Of a stretch of DNA of 8,076 nt, positions 1-6,812 are shown piece after piece (the first letter of the stretch is position 1; each line of letters begins with the position of its first letter). The notes beneath the pieces are model-generated. The model ran no database searches and was not told the DNA's origin. It worked only from the letters and a program-made list of their open reading frames with translations. Origin of the DNA: Alphaproteobacteria bacterium (GTDB taxonomy: Bacteria; Pseudomonadota; Alphaproteobacteria; Caulobacterales; Parvularculaceae); the NCBI GenBank assembly GCA_030428745.1, contig JAUIEG010000105.1:1-8076 (forward strand), in the 5' to 3' direction. The translations under genes and the position numbers were made by a program.

Positions 1-3000
1 AGCGTCACGCCTTCGCGCAGATTGTTGAGCGTCAACACCTGATGGGCCTCAGCAAGCCCGAGCTCCCAGGGAGCGCCGGCGAATTTGATCGAGGTTTGCG
101 GCGAGGCGCCAGTGCCGCCCACATTGCCGGAAATCAGGATGACATCGGCTTTTGCCTTGGCGACACCTGCGGCGATGGCGCCAATGCCTGACGCGGAGAC
201 AAGTTTCACGCAGACCCGTGCATCGGGATTGATCTGCTTCAGATCGTAAATGAGCTGCGCCAGATCCTCGATGGAATAGATATCGTGATGCGGCGGCGGT
301 GAGATCAGCGTCACGCCGGGCGTTGAATGGCGCATCCGGGCAATGAACTCCGTCACCTTGAAACCGGGGAGCTGACCGCCCTCGCCGGGCTTCGCTCCTT
401 GCGCAACTTTGATCTCCAACTCTCTCGCCTGATTGAGATATTCGGCGGTGACCCCGAAACGGCCTGAAGCGACCTGTTTGATGGCGGAGTTGGCGTTGTC
501 GCCATTCGGCAAAGGTTTGTAGCGTTCCGGCACCTCGCCGCCCTCGCCCGAAACCGACTTCGCGCCGATGCGGTTCATGGCGATGTTAAGGGCGCCGTGC
601 GCCTCGGGCGACAAGGCGCCCAGGGACATGCCCGGCGTCACGAAGCGGCGGCGGATGTCGTTCGCTGTTTCCACCTTGTCGACGCCGATCGGATCGCCCG
701 CCGGACGCGCCCGCAGGAGATCGCGGATTTGCGACGCCGGCTGGTCGGCCAGCGCTTCGGAATAGCGGGCATAAGCCGCTGCATCATCATTGCGCACGGC
801 CTGCTGCAGATCATGCACAAGTTCAGCTTCGACAACGTGATGTTCGCCGCGGCGGCGGTGGCGATAGAAACCGCCAACCGGCAGGCGCGGCGCTTCACTG
901 CCCCAAGCCTGGGCGTGCAGCTCCGCCGACTTCACTTCAAGACCGGACAAACCGATGCCGGAAATACGGCTGGTCATACCAGGGAAGAATTCCTGCACCA
1001 ATGTGCGCGACAATCCCAGCGCCTCGAAGTTGCAACCGCCGCGATAGGCGGAGATCACCGAGATGCCCATCTTGGAGATGATTTTGAGAAGCCCCGCCTC
1101 AAGCGCCTTCTTGTAATTATAAGCGCAACGGCCAAGCGCGACACCGGGGAAGCGCCCCTGCGCATGCGCTTGCGCAATGGAGTCGCATGCAAGGTACGGA
1201 TTCACCGCCGTAGCGCCGACACCCACAAGCACCGCCGTGTAATGGGCGTCCACGCATTCAGCGGAGCGCACGATGATCGAGCAATATGTGCGAACGCCAG
1301 CCTTGGTGAGATGCGCATGCACGCCGCCGGCGGCGAGGATCATCGGGATTGCAAGGCGTCCCGGCCCTTGATGTTCGTCGGTCAGAACAATGCTGCCAGC
1401 GCCGTCGCGGACAGCGGCCTCTGCATCTGACCGAATACGGTTGAGCGCGCTTTGCAACGCCTCGCCATTATTGCGGACATTGCCGACAGGATAGGTGCAG
1501 TCGATCTCGACGATCTTCGAGTCAAGATACTCCCACAGCCGTGCATACATGCCGTTGGTCAGAATCGGACTTTCCAGCACGAAGACATCTGTCTGGGTCT
1601 TATCCGTCACCAGAATATTGCCGAGGTTTTTGAACCGGGTCTTAAGGCTCATCACGCCGTCTTCGCGCAACGGATCGATAGGCGGGTTCGTCACCTGGCT
1701 GAAATTCTGCCGGAAGAAATGAGAGAGCGGGCGGTAATTTTCGGACAGAACCGCAATCGGCGTGTCATCGCCCATAGAGCCAAGCGGCTCTTTACCGTCT
1801 TCGACCATGGGACGCAGGATCAGCTCCAGCGCCTCAAGATTGTAACCCGCGGCGCCCTGACGGCGCAAAAGCTCCTCGCCCTCGTAAACGCCCTCCTCCG
1901 ATCCCGGGCCGATTTTAGGCTCGAGCTCGACAATATTGCCAAGCCACTCTGTATAAGGATGTTTATCGGCAAGGCGGTCGAGAATTTCGTCGGAATTATA
2001 AAATTTCGCATTCTCCATATCGACGGCGATCATGCGGCCCGGCTCAATCGCGCCGCGCTTTTTCACTTCACGTCCCTCAAGCGGGCACATGCCGGTCTCA
2101 GACCCCACCGCAAGAATGCCGTCATGCGTGATCGCGTAGCGCAACGGGCGAAGACCGTTGCGGTCGAGACCTGCAACCGCCCACTGCCCGTCATACGCAG
2201 CGATCGCGGCGGGCCCGTCCCAAGGCTCCATCACGGCGTTGCAATATTCATAAAGGGCGCGCCATTTCGGCGGCATCACCGACAAACGCTTCGACCACGC
2301 TTCGGGGATCAGCAGGGTTTTCGCCATGGGCGCCGTACGCCCGGCCCGCACCAGCAATTCAAACACCTGATCGAGCGTGCCGGAATCCGACGACCCCGGC
2401 TGGATCACCGGCTTGATGTCGTCGCCGTCATTGCCAAAGACTTCCGCAGCCATGGGAATTTCATGGCTCTTCATCCAGTTGACGTTGCCCTTCAGCGTAT
2501 TGATCTCGCCATTATGCGCAAGCATGCGGAAAGGCTGGGCCAAACGCCATTCCGGAAAAGTGTTTGTTGAATAGCGCTGATGAAAAATCGCCACGCGCGA
2601 AACGAAGCGCTCATCCTTCAGGTCCGGATAAAAATTATCGATCTCATGGGCGAGGAACATGCCCTTATAGACAATGTCCTGCGACGACAGCGAACAGACA
2701 TAAAGCTCATGCAGCCCTTCAAGACGCGCGCGCTTTTCGATGCGACGGCGCACCACATAAAGTATGCGGTCAAGCTCTTCCTGACTGCGTCCTTTCGGAT
2801 CGCAGAAGAGGATCTGTTCGATGTCTGGCCGGGTGGCGTTGGCTTTCGCACCAAGAACCCTCGCCTGCACCGGCACCTGGCGCCAGCCATAGATGTAAAA
2901 GCCGCGATGAAGGATTTCGGATTCCACAATCGCTCGCGCAGCGTCCTGCGCGCCGAGATTGGTGCGCGGCAGGAACAACATACCGACGCAGATGTCGCGG

Positions 3001-3290
3001 CCTGCATCCGCATGGCCCGTGCGTTCCACGAAAGACCGGAACAGTTCTTGAGGAACGTTGATGCGAATGCCGGCCCCGTCGCCGGTTTTGCCGTCCGCGT
3101 CGACCGCACCCCGGTGCCATACTGCTTTCAGGGCCGCAATCGCCATTTCAACGATCTCGCGGCGCGGCTGAGCGTCGAGCGCGGCGACAAGGCCGACACC
3201 GCAGGCGTCACGCTCGGACGACGGATCATAAGCGTTCGCTTCGGTGAGGCGGTCGCGGCGGGCCAGATAGGTCGATACGCAATCAGTCAT
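1..3290 (-). CDS. gltB: Glutamate synthase (NADPH) large subunit, 3' end cut by window edge
   Basis: Large (alpha) subunit of glutamate synthase. It releases ammonia from glutamine, channels it to the FMN site and forms glutamate from 2-oxoglutarate. The minus frame is open for 1,096 codons from the ATG at 3290 to the left edge; the family is about 1,500 residues. A short propeptide ends before Cys30 (DACGVG), the expected N-terminal nucleophile of the class II glutamine amidotransferase domain. RYSTNTFPEW (239-248), AHNGEIN (258-264) and GSSDSG (299-304) supply Arg239, Asn260, Gly261 and Asp302, which fit the known glutamine pocket when numbered from Cys30. The synthase domain shows SGEGGE (about 913), SPPPHHDIYS (997-1006) and GGTGASP (1058-1064), the FMN/2-oxoglutarate region. 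The 3Fe-4S cysteines should lie just beyond the edge. The gene starts 47 nt after gltD; its ribosome site is weak (AGAAGA). Family call is very secure. Confidence 0.97.
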   Translation of the reverse strand, partial: MTDCVSTYLARRDRLTEANAYDPSSERDACGVGLVAALDAQPRREIVEMAIAALKAVWHRGAVDADGKTGDGAGIRINVPQELFRSFVERTGHADAGRDICVGMLFLPRTNLGAQDAARAIVESEILHRGFYIYGWRQVPVQARVLGAKANATRPDIEQILFCDPKGRSQEELDRILYVVRRRIEKRARLEGLHELYVCSLSSQDIVYKGMFLAHEIDNFYPDLKDERFVSRVAIFHQRYSTNTFPEWRLAQPFRMLAHNGEINTLKGNVNWMKSHEIPMAAEVFGNDGDDIKPVIQPGSSDSGTLDQVFELLVRAGRTAPMAKTLLIPEAWSKRLSVMPPKWRALYEYCNAVMEPWDGPAAIAAYDGQWAVAGLDRNGLRPLRYAITHDGILAVGSETGMCPLEGREVKKRGAIEPGRMIAVDMENAKFYNSDEILDRLADKHPYTEWLGNIVELEPKIGPGSEEGVYEGEELLRRQGAAGYNLEALELILRPMVEDGKEPLGSMGDDTPIAVLSENYRPLSHFFRQNFSQVTNPPIDPLREDGVMSLKTRFKNLGNILVTDKTQTDVFVLESPILTNGMYARLWEYLDSKIVEIDCTYPVGNVRNNGEALQSALNRIRSDAEAAVRDGAGSIVLTDEHQGPGRLAIPMILAAGGVHAHLTKAGVRTYCSIIVRSAECVDAHYTAVLVGVGATAVNPYLACDSIAQAHAQGRFPGVALGRCAYNYKKALEAGLLKIISKMGISVISAYRGGCNFEALGLSRTLVQEFFPGMTSRISGIGLSGLEVKSAELHAQAWGSEAPRLPVGGFYRHRRRGEHHVVEAELVHDLQQAVRNDDAAAYARYSEALADQPASQIRDLLRARPAGDPIGVDKVETANDIRRRFVTPGMSLGALSPEAHGALNIAMNRIGAKSVSGEGGEVPERYKPLPNGDNANSAIKQVASGRFGVTAEYLNQARELEIKVAQGAKPGEGGQLPGFKVTEFIARMRHSTPGVTLISPPPHHDIYSIEDLAQLIYDLKQINPDARVCVKLVSASGIGAIAAGVAKAKADVILISGNVGGTGASPQTSIKFAGAPWELGLAEAHQVLTLNNLREGVT

Positions 3291-3337
3291 CGGTTGTCTT
3301 CTATTCAGTTTTGGTTGTCAGGGTCGGCAGGCGGGGT

Positions 3338-4768
3338 CTATTCAGCGGCGATTGGCGTTTCCGCCGTCGCCCTGAGCCGCCCAGCAATCGCCGCCGCGGC
3401 TTTTCGCCCGTCCACAATCGCCCATACTACGAGCGAAGCGCCGCGCACAATATCGCCCGCGGCGTAGACGCCCGGAATGCTGGTTTCCAGCGTTTCCGGA
3501 TTAACGCGCAGCGTACCGCGCGCCGTTACTTTCAATTCGGGGGCGCCAAACATTTCCGGATGATCTTCCGGCTCAAAGCCAAGCGCCTTGATAACAAGAT
3601 CAGCGTCCAGATCGAACTCGCCGCCCTCGACCTCTACCGGGGCGCGGCGCCCCGAGGCGTCCGGCGCGCCCAGTTCCATCCGCGCCACGCGAATGCCAGC
3701 CGCTTTGGCGGCGTCGCCCTTCACTGCTTTCGGCGCGGCAAGCCATTCGAAAATGACGCCCTCTTCCTCAGCGTTTGCGGTTTCGCGCGCCGAGCCCGGC
3801 ATATTCTTACGGTCGCGACGGTAAAGACAGGTGACGGATTTCGCGCCCTGCCGCACAGCCGTACGGACGCAATCCATGGCCGTGTCGCCGCCGCCAATAA
3901 CCACAACGCTCTTGTCTTTCGCGTTGAGTTCGCCGCTATCATAAGCGTCCACCGCATCGCCAAGGCCGGTGCGGTTCGACGCCGTCAGATAATCGAGCGC
4001 CGCGACAACGCCGGCGTTGCCGGCGCCAGGGCAAGCCAGATCGCGCGCCTTGTAAACGCCGGTGGCCACCAACACCGCATCATGTTCGGCGCGCAGCTCG
4101 CCAAGGCTAGCGTCGCGGCCCACATCGAAATTGCGGACAAACTGGACCCCGCTCTTTTCAAGATGCTCCGTGCGACGCGCCACTACGGACTTGTCCAGTT
4201 TGAAATTCGGAATGCCGTAGACTAGGAGCCCACCTGTGCGGTCATAACGGTCATAAATCTTCACCTGAAAACCGTCACGGCGAAGCTCTTCAGCTGCCGC
4301 GAGCCCAGCGGGACCAGCGCCAATGACGCCAACCGACTGTGCGCGTTCGCGCGCAGGTCGGACAGGCTTCACCCACCCCTTTTCCCAGGCGGTTTCTGTA
4401 ATGTACTGCTCGACCGAGCCGATGGTCACTGTGCCGTGACCAGACTGTTCGATAACGCAGGAGCCTTCGCATAAACGGTCCTGCGGACAAATGCGCCCGC
4501 AGATTTCCGGCATGTTATTGGTGGCCGAAGAGACCGCATAAGCTTCTTCGAGGCGGTCTTCAGCGACAAGCTTAAGCCAGTCGGGAATATCATTGCCGAG
4601 CGGACAGTGATCCTGACAAAACGGCACGCCGCATTGGGAACACCGGGCCGCCTGCGCCTTCGCTTTTTCGTCGGCGAATTTTGCGTATATCTCACCAAAA
4701 TCCCGGCGACGCTCGCCGGGATTTCGTTTCTTTGGAGTCTCGCGATCGCGAGAAACAAATTTCAACAT
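3338..4768 (-). CDS. gltD: Glutamate synthase small subunit (GltD)
   Basis: Small (beta) subunit of NADPH glutamate synthase. It oxidises NADPH on FAD and passes electrons through 4Fe-4S clusters to GltB. From the ATG at 4768 the protein is 476 residues, the usual family length. The N-terminal domain carries two cysteine groups, C43/C46/C51/C55 and C90/C94/C100/C104 (CSQCGVPFC and CGRICPQDRLCEGSC), as in GltD and related 4Fe-4S proteins. The FAD-binding GAGPAG sits near 150-155, the NADPH-binding VVVIGGGDTAMD near 288-299, and the C-terminal FAD motif GVYAAGDIVRGAS near 433-445. An upstream ATG at 4891 was rejected because it would overlap amtB by 92 nt with non-conserved sequence. The start is uncertain: GGGAGG lies 5 nt from an in-frame ATT at 4780 and 17 nt from ATG 4768. 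The gene lies 31 nt after amtB. Order gltD-gltB is the reverse of E. coli. Confidence 0.96.
   Translation of the reverse strand: MLKFVSRDRETPKKRNPGERRRDFGEIYAKFADEKAKAQAARCSQCGVPFCQDHCPLGNDIPDWLKLVAEDRLEEAYAVSSATNNMPEICGRICPQDRLCEGSCVIEQSGHGTVTIGSVEQYITETAWEKGWVKPVRPARERAQSVGVIGAGPAGLAAAEELRRDGFQVKIYDRYDRTGGLLVYGIPNFKLDKSVVARRTEHLEKSGVQFVRNFDVGRDASLGELRAEHDAVLVATGVYKARDLACPGAGNAGVVAALDYLTASNRTGLGDAVDAYDSGELNAKDKSVVVIGGGDTAMDCVRTAVRQGAKSVTCLYRRDRKNMPGSARETANAEEEGVIFEWLAAPKAVKGDAAKAAGIRVARMELGAPDASGRRAPVEVEGGEFDLDADLVIKALGFEPEDHPEMFGAPELKVTARGTLRVNPETLETSIPGVYAAGDIVRGASLVVWAIVDGRKAAAAIAGRLRATAETPIAAE
4698..4724 (-). repeat. Perfect 12-bp stem-loop in early gltD coding sequence
   Basis: AAATCCCGGCGA (4698-4709) pairs exactly with TCGCCGGGATTT (4713-4724) around a 3-nt loop. 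In the direction of transcription the right arm runs into ATTTTGG, so the shape resembles a weak intrinsic terminator or pausing hairpin, though the T-run is only four bases. It begins 45 nt into gltD from ATG 4768 and encodes the Arg/Glu-rich stretch before the first cysteine cluster. The structure is directly visible; a regulatory role is inference. Confidence 0.7.
4738..4753. repeat. Perfect 16-bp palindrome in gltD codons 6-10
   Basis: TCTCGCGATCGCGAGA is its own reverse complement. On the minus strand it encodes Ser-Arg-Asp-Arg-Glu at the very start of GltD. It has no loop, so it is more likely a DNA-level site or coincidence than a stable RNA hairpin. It lies 13 nt upstream (in the gltD sense) of a second, longer inverted repeat. 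Confidence 0.75.
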
Positions 4769-4785
4769 GCGCTCAGAAATGAGAG

Positions 4786-4791
4786 CCTCCC
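4786..4791 (-). promoter_or_regulatory. Shine-Dalgarno of gltD, badly spaced for the ATG
   Basis: GGGAGG read on the minus strand, in the short gap after the amtB stop. The spacer is CTCTC (5 nt) to an in-frame ATT codon (4780-4778) and 17 nt to the ATG at 4768. It is the only strong anti-16S match nearby, so it bears on where translation of gltD begins. Confidence 0.6.
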
Positions 4792-4799
4792 TGTCGAAA

Positions 4800-6119
4800 T
4801 CACCCTTTAGAGAATTCCGGGTAAGCTTCAAGCCCCAGTTCGGCTTTGTCCAGACCCAAACGCTCATCTTCATCGCTGGCGCGAATGCCAAGGGTGTATT
4901 TCAGCGCTAACCAGCAGATTAGGCTAACGACGAACACGAATACACCAATGGCGATAATGCCAAGCGCCTGCACGCCGTAGGTCGCATCGCCATTAGACGC
5001 AGGAACGATGATCGTGCCCCAGATTCCGCACAGAAGGTGCGCCGGGATCGCGCCGACAACGTCGTCGATCTTGAACTTGTCGAGCACCGGCACTGCAAAG
5101 GTGACAATGACGCCGCCTATGGCGCCGATGAAGATCGCAAGGCCGATTGTCGGCGTCAAAGGCTCCGCCGTAATCGACACAAGCCCGCCGATCGCGCCGT
5201 TCAGGACGATCGTGAGGTCGACCTTCTTGTAGACCACCTGCGTCAGAATGATCGCCGTCACAACGCCGGCGCAAGCCGCCATATTGGTGTTCACAAAAAT
5301 CCGGCCGACAGCGACCGCGTCTTCGATCGTGCCGAGCGCAAGCTGAGAGCCGCCGTTAAAGCCGAACCAGCCGAGCCAGAGAATGAACGTGCCGAGCGTC
5401 GCCAGCGGCAGATTAGAGCCAGGGATAGGCGTCACCTTGCCGCCAACATATTTCCCGATACGTGGGCCGAGCACGATGGCGCCGGCAAGCGCCGCCCAAC
5501 CGCCAGTGGAATGCACCAAGGTCGACCCGGCAAAATCGGAAAAGCCTTTGGCGTCGAGCCAGCCGGCGCCCCACTCCCACGACGCCTGGATCGGATAAAT
5601 GAACCCGGTCAGGAGCGCTGTGAAAATTAAAAACGGAAATAGCTTGATCCGTTCCGCCAGCGTGCCGGAGACAATCGACGCTGCTGTGGCGACAAAGACC
5701 ATTTGGAAATACCAGTCGGAATGCGACCCGTAGCCGACCCCCATCGGATCGGAATCATCCGCGCCCCAGAAGATGTCGAAAGGCGCAATAAAACCGCCTT
5801 CGGCAATGCCGTAGATGAGATTATAGCCGATAAGATAGACCATTAGTCCGGCTACGGAATATAGGCCTATGTTTTTAAGGCAGATTGTGGCTGCGTTCTT
5901 TGAACGGACGAGCCCCGCCTCCAGCATACAAAAACCCGCCGCCATGAACATGACGACCATCCCCATGACGAGGAATAAGAGCGTGTTGAAGACAAAGACT
6001 GAAGTGTCGGAAGCCGGCGCCGGCGCGGCCGCTTCGACCGCCTCCTGCGCAAATCCTTGAGATGCGCCAAAAGCAATGAGCGCCGCCGTCGCGACGGCTA
6101 TGGTGTTTTTCTTTTTCAT
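4800..6119 (-). CDS. amtB: Ammonium channel AmtB, Amt/MEP/Rh family
   Basis: Inner-membrane ammonium channel, 439 residues, trimeric in the family. A signal peptide (1 to about 24, MKKKNTIAVATAALIAFG then SQGFA) is followed by an Ala/Pro linker and the eleven-helix channel, starting with VFVFNTLLFLVMGMVVMF and the conserved MLEAGLVRSKN. Family residues seen: Asp195 and His203 in DFAGSTLVH (same 8-residue spacing as E. coli D160/H168), and the second pore histidine His361 in PAHLLCGIWG. The tail after about 410 (RASDEDERLGLDKAELGLEAYPEF) is the cytoplasmic segment that contacts P-II in homologues; the usual EHG is ELG here. It starts 20 nt after the glnK stop with a modest GGGA ribosome site 8 nt upstream, and ends 31 nt before gltD, which implies co-transcription. 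Family certain; ammonium as substrate is strongly supported by the linked P-II gene. Confidence 0.96.
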   Translation of the reverse strand: MKKKNTIAVATAALIAFGASQGFAQEAVEAAAPAPASDTSVFVFNTLLFLVMGMVVMFMAAGFCMLEAGLVRSKNAATICLKNIGLYSVAGLMVYLIGYNLIYGIAEGGFIAPFDIFWGADDSDPMGVGYGSHSDWYFQMVFVATAASIVSGTLAERIKLFPFLIFTALLTGFIYPIQASWEWGAGWLDAKGFSDFAGSTLVHSTGGWAALAGAIVLGPRIGKYVGGKVTPIPGSNLPLATLGTFILWLGWFGFNGGSQLALGTIEDAVAVGRIFVNTNMAACAGVVTAIILTQVVYKKVDLTIVLNGAIGGLVSITAEPLTPTIGLAIFIGAIGGVIVTFAVPVLDKFKIDDVVGAIPAHLLCGIWGTIIVPASNGDATYGVQALGIIAIGVFVFVVSLICWLALKYTLGIRASDEDERLGLDKAELGLEAYPEFSKG

Positions 6120-6139
6120 GATATTTTTCCCGCTCGTGA

Positions 6140-6478
6140 TTATAGCGCCGCCGCGCCGCTTTCGCCGGTGCGCACGCGCACTGCGTCTTCCAGATTGAGA
6201 ACAAAAATCTTGCCATCGCCGATGCGATCGGTTTTCGCCGCGTCCCGGATGGTTTCAACGACTTTCGCCGCCTGGCTCGCCTCAACCGCGATTTCAAGTT
6301 TGACCTTGGGTACGAAGTCGACCTGATATTCAGCGCCGCGGTAGACTTCGCTGTGCCCCTTCTGGCGGCCGAAGCCTTTCACCTCGGACACCGTCATGCC
6401 TTCAACGCCAATCGATGTCAGAGCGGTTCTGATCTCGTCTAGTCGATGCGGCTTCACTACAGCGATAATGTACTTCAT
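6140..6478 (-). CDS. glnK: Nitrogen regulatory protein P-II (GlnK/GlnB type)
   Basis: Trimeric cytosolic signal protein of 112 residues, the standard length. It integrates 2-oxoglutarate, ATP/ADP and glutamine status, and controls AmtB, glutamine synthetase adenylylation and NtrB/NtrC in proteobacteria. The T-loop holds YRGAEY (46-51), the classic uridylylation site with Tyr51. Gln39, Lys40 and Lys58 are present for 2-oxoglutarate/Mg-ATP binding. The B-loop is TDRIGDGKIFV (83-93), and Arg101 and Arg103 complete the nucleotide site. The start at 6478 has AGGGG 7 nt upstream. It is the first gene of the run glnK-amtB-gltD-gltB; direct linkage to amtB favours the name glnK over glnB, but sequence alone does not separate the two paralogues. 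Confidence 0.94.
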   Translation of the reverse strand: MKYIIAVVKPHRLDEIRTALTSIGVEGMTVSEVKGFGRQKGHSEVYRGAEYQVDFVPKVKLEIAVEASQAAKVVETIRDAAKTDRIGDGKIFVLNLEDAVRVRTGESGAAAL

Positions 6479-6485
6479 CTGTTAG

Positions 6486-6490
6486 CCCCT
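6486..6490 (-). promoter_or_regulatory. Ribosome binding site of glnK
   Basis: AGGGG on the minus strand, preceded by an A-rich run and followed by a 7-nt spacer to the ATG at 6478. It supports this start, which also matches the conserved P-II N-terminus MKYIIAVVKP. Confidence 0.7.
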
Positions 6491-6551
6491 TTTTGTTTTT
6501 TCACCGGCGCTCGCGAAGTTGGTCAGGATACAAATCGCCACGACGCCGATT

Positions 6552-6594
6552 CTGCAGCAACGCTAACAATCACTTTGCTGCTGCGCAACGCTAA
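6552..6594. repeat. Two direct copies of CTGC(A)GCAACGCTAA upstream of glnK
   Basis: CTGCAGCAACGCTAA (6552-6566) recurs as CTGCGCAACGCTAA (6581-6594), with the shared GCAACGCTAA core starting 28 nt apart. GCAGCAA (6554-6560) is also an exact inverted match to TTGCTGC (6575-6581), and CTGCTGC occurs at 6578-6584 and 6596-6602. The arrangement looks like paired operator half-sites or a leader RNA element for glnK. The repeats are visible; the binding factor is unknown. Confidence 0.65.
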
Positions 6595-6605
6595 TCTGCT
6601 GCACT

Positions 6606-6621
6606 AGCGAAAAATTTTCCA
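6606..6621 (-). promoter_or_regulatory. Candidate sigma-54 promoter for glnK-amtB-gltDB
   Basis: Minus-strand TGGAAAATTTTTCGCT has the obligatory GG, ten bases, then GC (GG at 6620-6619, GC at 6608-6607). The rest of the consensus TGGCACG-N4-TTGC is poorly matched. A start about 12 nt downstream would give a leader of roughly 117 nt. Proteobacterial glnK-amtB operons are commonly driven by sigma-54 with NtrC, which makes the element plausible, but the match is weak. Confidence 0.3.
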
Positions 6622-6623
6622 CC

Positions 6624-6632
6624 AATATAGCA
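6624..6632 (-). promoter_or_regulatory. Candidate extended -10 (TGcTATATT) toward glnK
   Basis: Minus-strand TGCTATATT matches an extended -10 (TGn plus TATATT). No good -35 lies 16-18 nt upstream, as is common for extended -10 promoters. It sits directly beside the sigma-54-like element, so a housekeeping start could overlap a nitrogen-responsive one. Purely by eye. Confidence 0.25.
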
Positions 6633-6802
6633 TTTTCTGCCATTTTGATGGCTATTAACTCCTTCTGGCGGACGTTTTCATGCTTTTTTCGCCGTAGATG
6701 CCCATTTTTACAAATTTATTATTGTGCATCGCAAAAGAAGCCGACAAGCTCAGTAACCGAGCGATGCGTGCTGCTCCGTACACATCGTAAGTGAAAAGCA
6801 AC

Positions 6803-6812
6803 AAAGGAGGGG
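6803..6812 (+). promoter_or_regulatory. Strong ribosome binding site of the porin gene
   Basis: AAAGGAGGGG contains a full AGGAGG (6805-6810) with a 6-nt spacer to the ATG at 6817. It fixes the porin start and suggests high translation, as expected for an abundant outer-membrane protein. Confidence 0.85.

Noticed and set aside
597..3467. Long plus-strand open frames opposite gltB (597-1430, 1452-2570, 2580-3467), nearly continuous.
   Set aside because: They are in exact codon register with gltB, so a stop needs a TTA, CTA or TCA codon in gltB, all rare in a GC-rich gene. The translations are Arg/His-rich with no recognisable domain, while the minus strand encodes unmistakable GltB.
3311..4225. 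Plus-strand open frame of 304 codons opposite gltD.
   Set aside because: Same codon-register shadow effect; composition is unlike a real protein and gltD on the minus strand is certain.
4742..4749. GCGATCGC resembles the cyanobacterial HIP1 octamer.
   Set aside because: A single copy inside a longer palindrome; the gene content and protein styles are proteobacterial, so it is not a lineage marker here.
4769..4891. Upstream ATG at 4891 as the gltD start.
   Set aside because: It would overlap amtB by 92 nt, adds 41 residues (Trp/Lys-rich) unlike GltD, and bypasses the Shine-Dalgarno at 4786-4791.
5037..5630. Plus-strand open frame of 197 codons opposite amtB.
   Set aside because: In register with amtB, rich in Arg/Asp, no motif; an antisense shadow.
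6717..6722. TATTAT as a -10 for the porin gene.
   Set aside because: No acceptable -35 at 16-18 nt upstream in an AT-rich stretch where such hexamers arise by chance; mentioned only within the intergenic entry.
6725..6787. Possible NtrC enhancer site in the divergent region.
   Set aside because: No pair of GCAC/GTGC half-sites with the right spacing could be found by eye; the dyads present have a different core.
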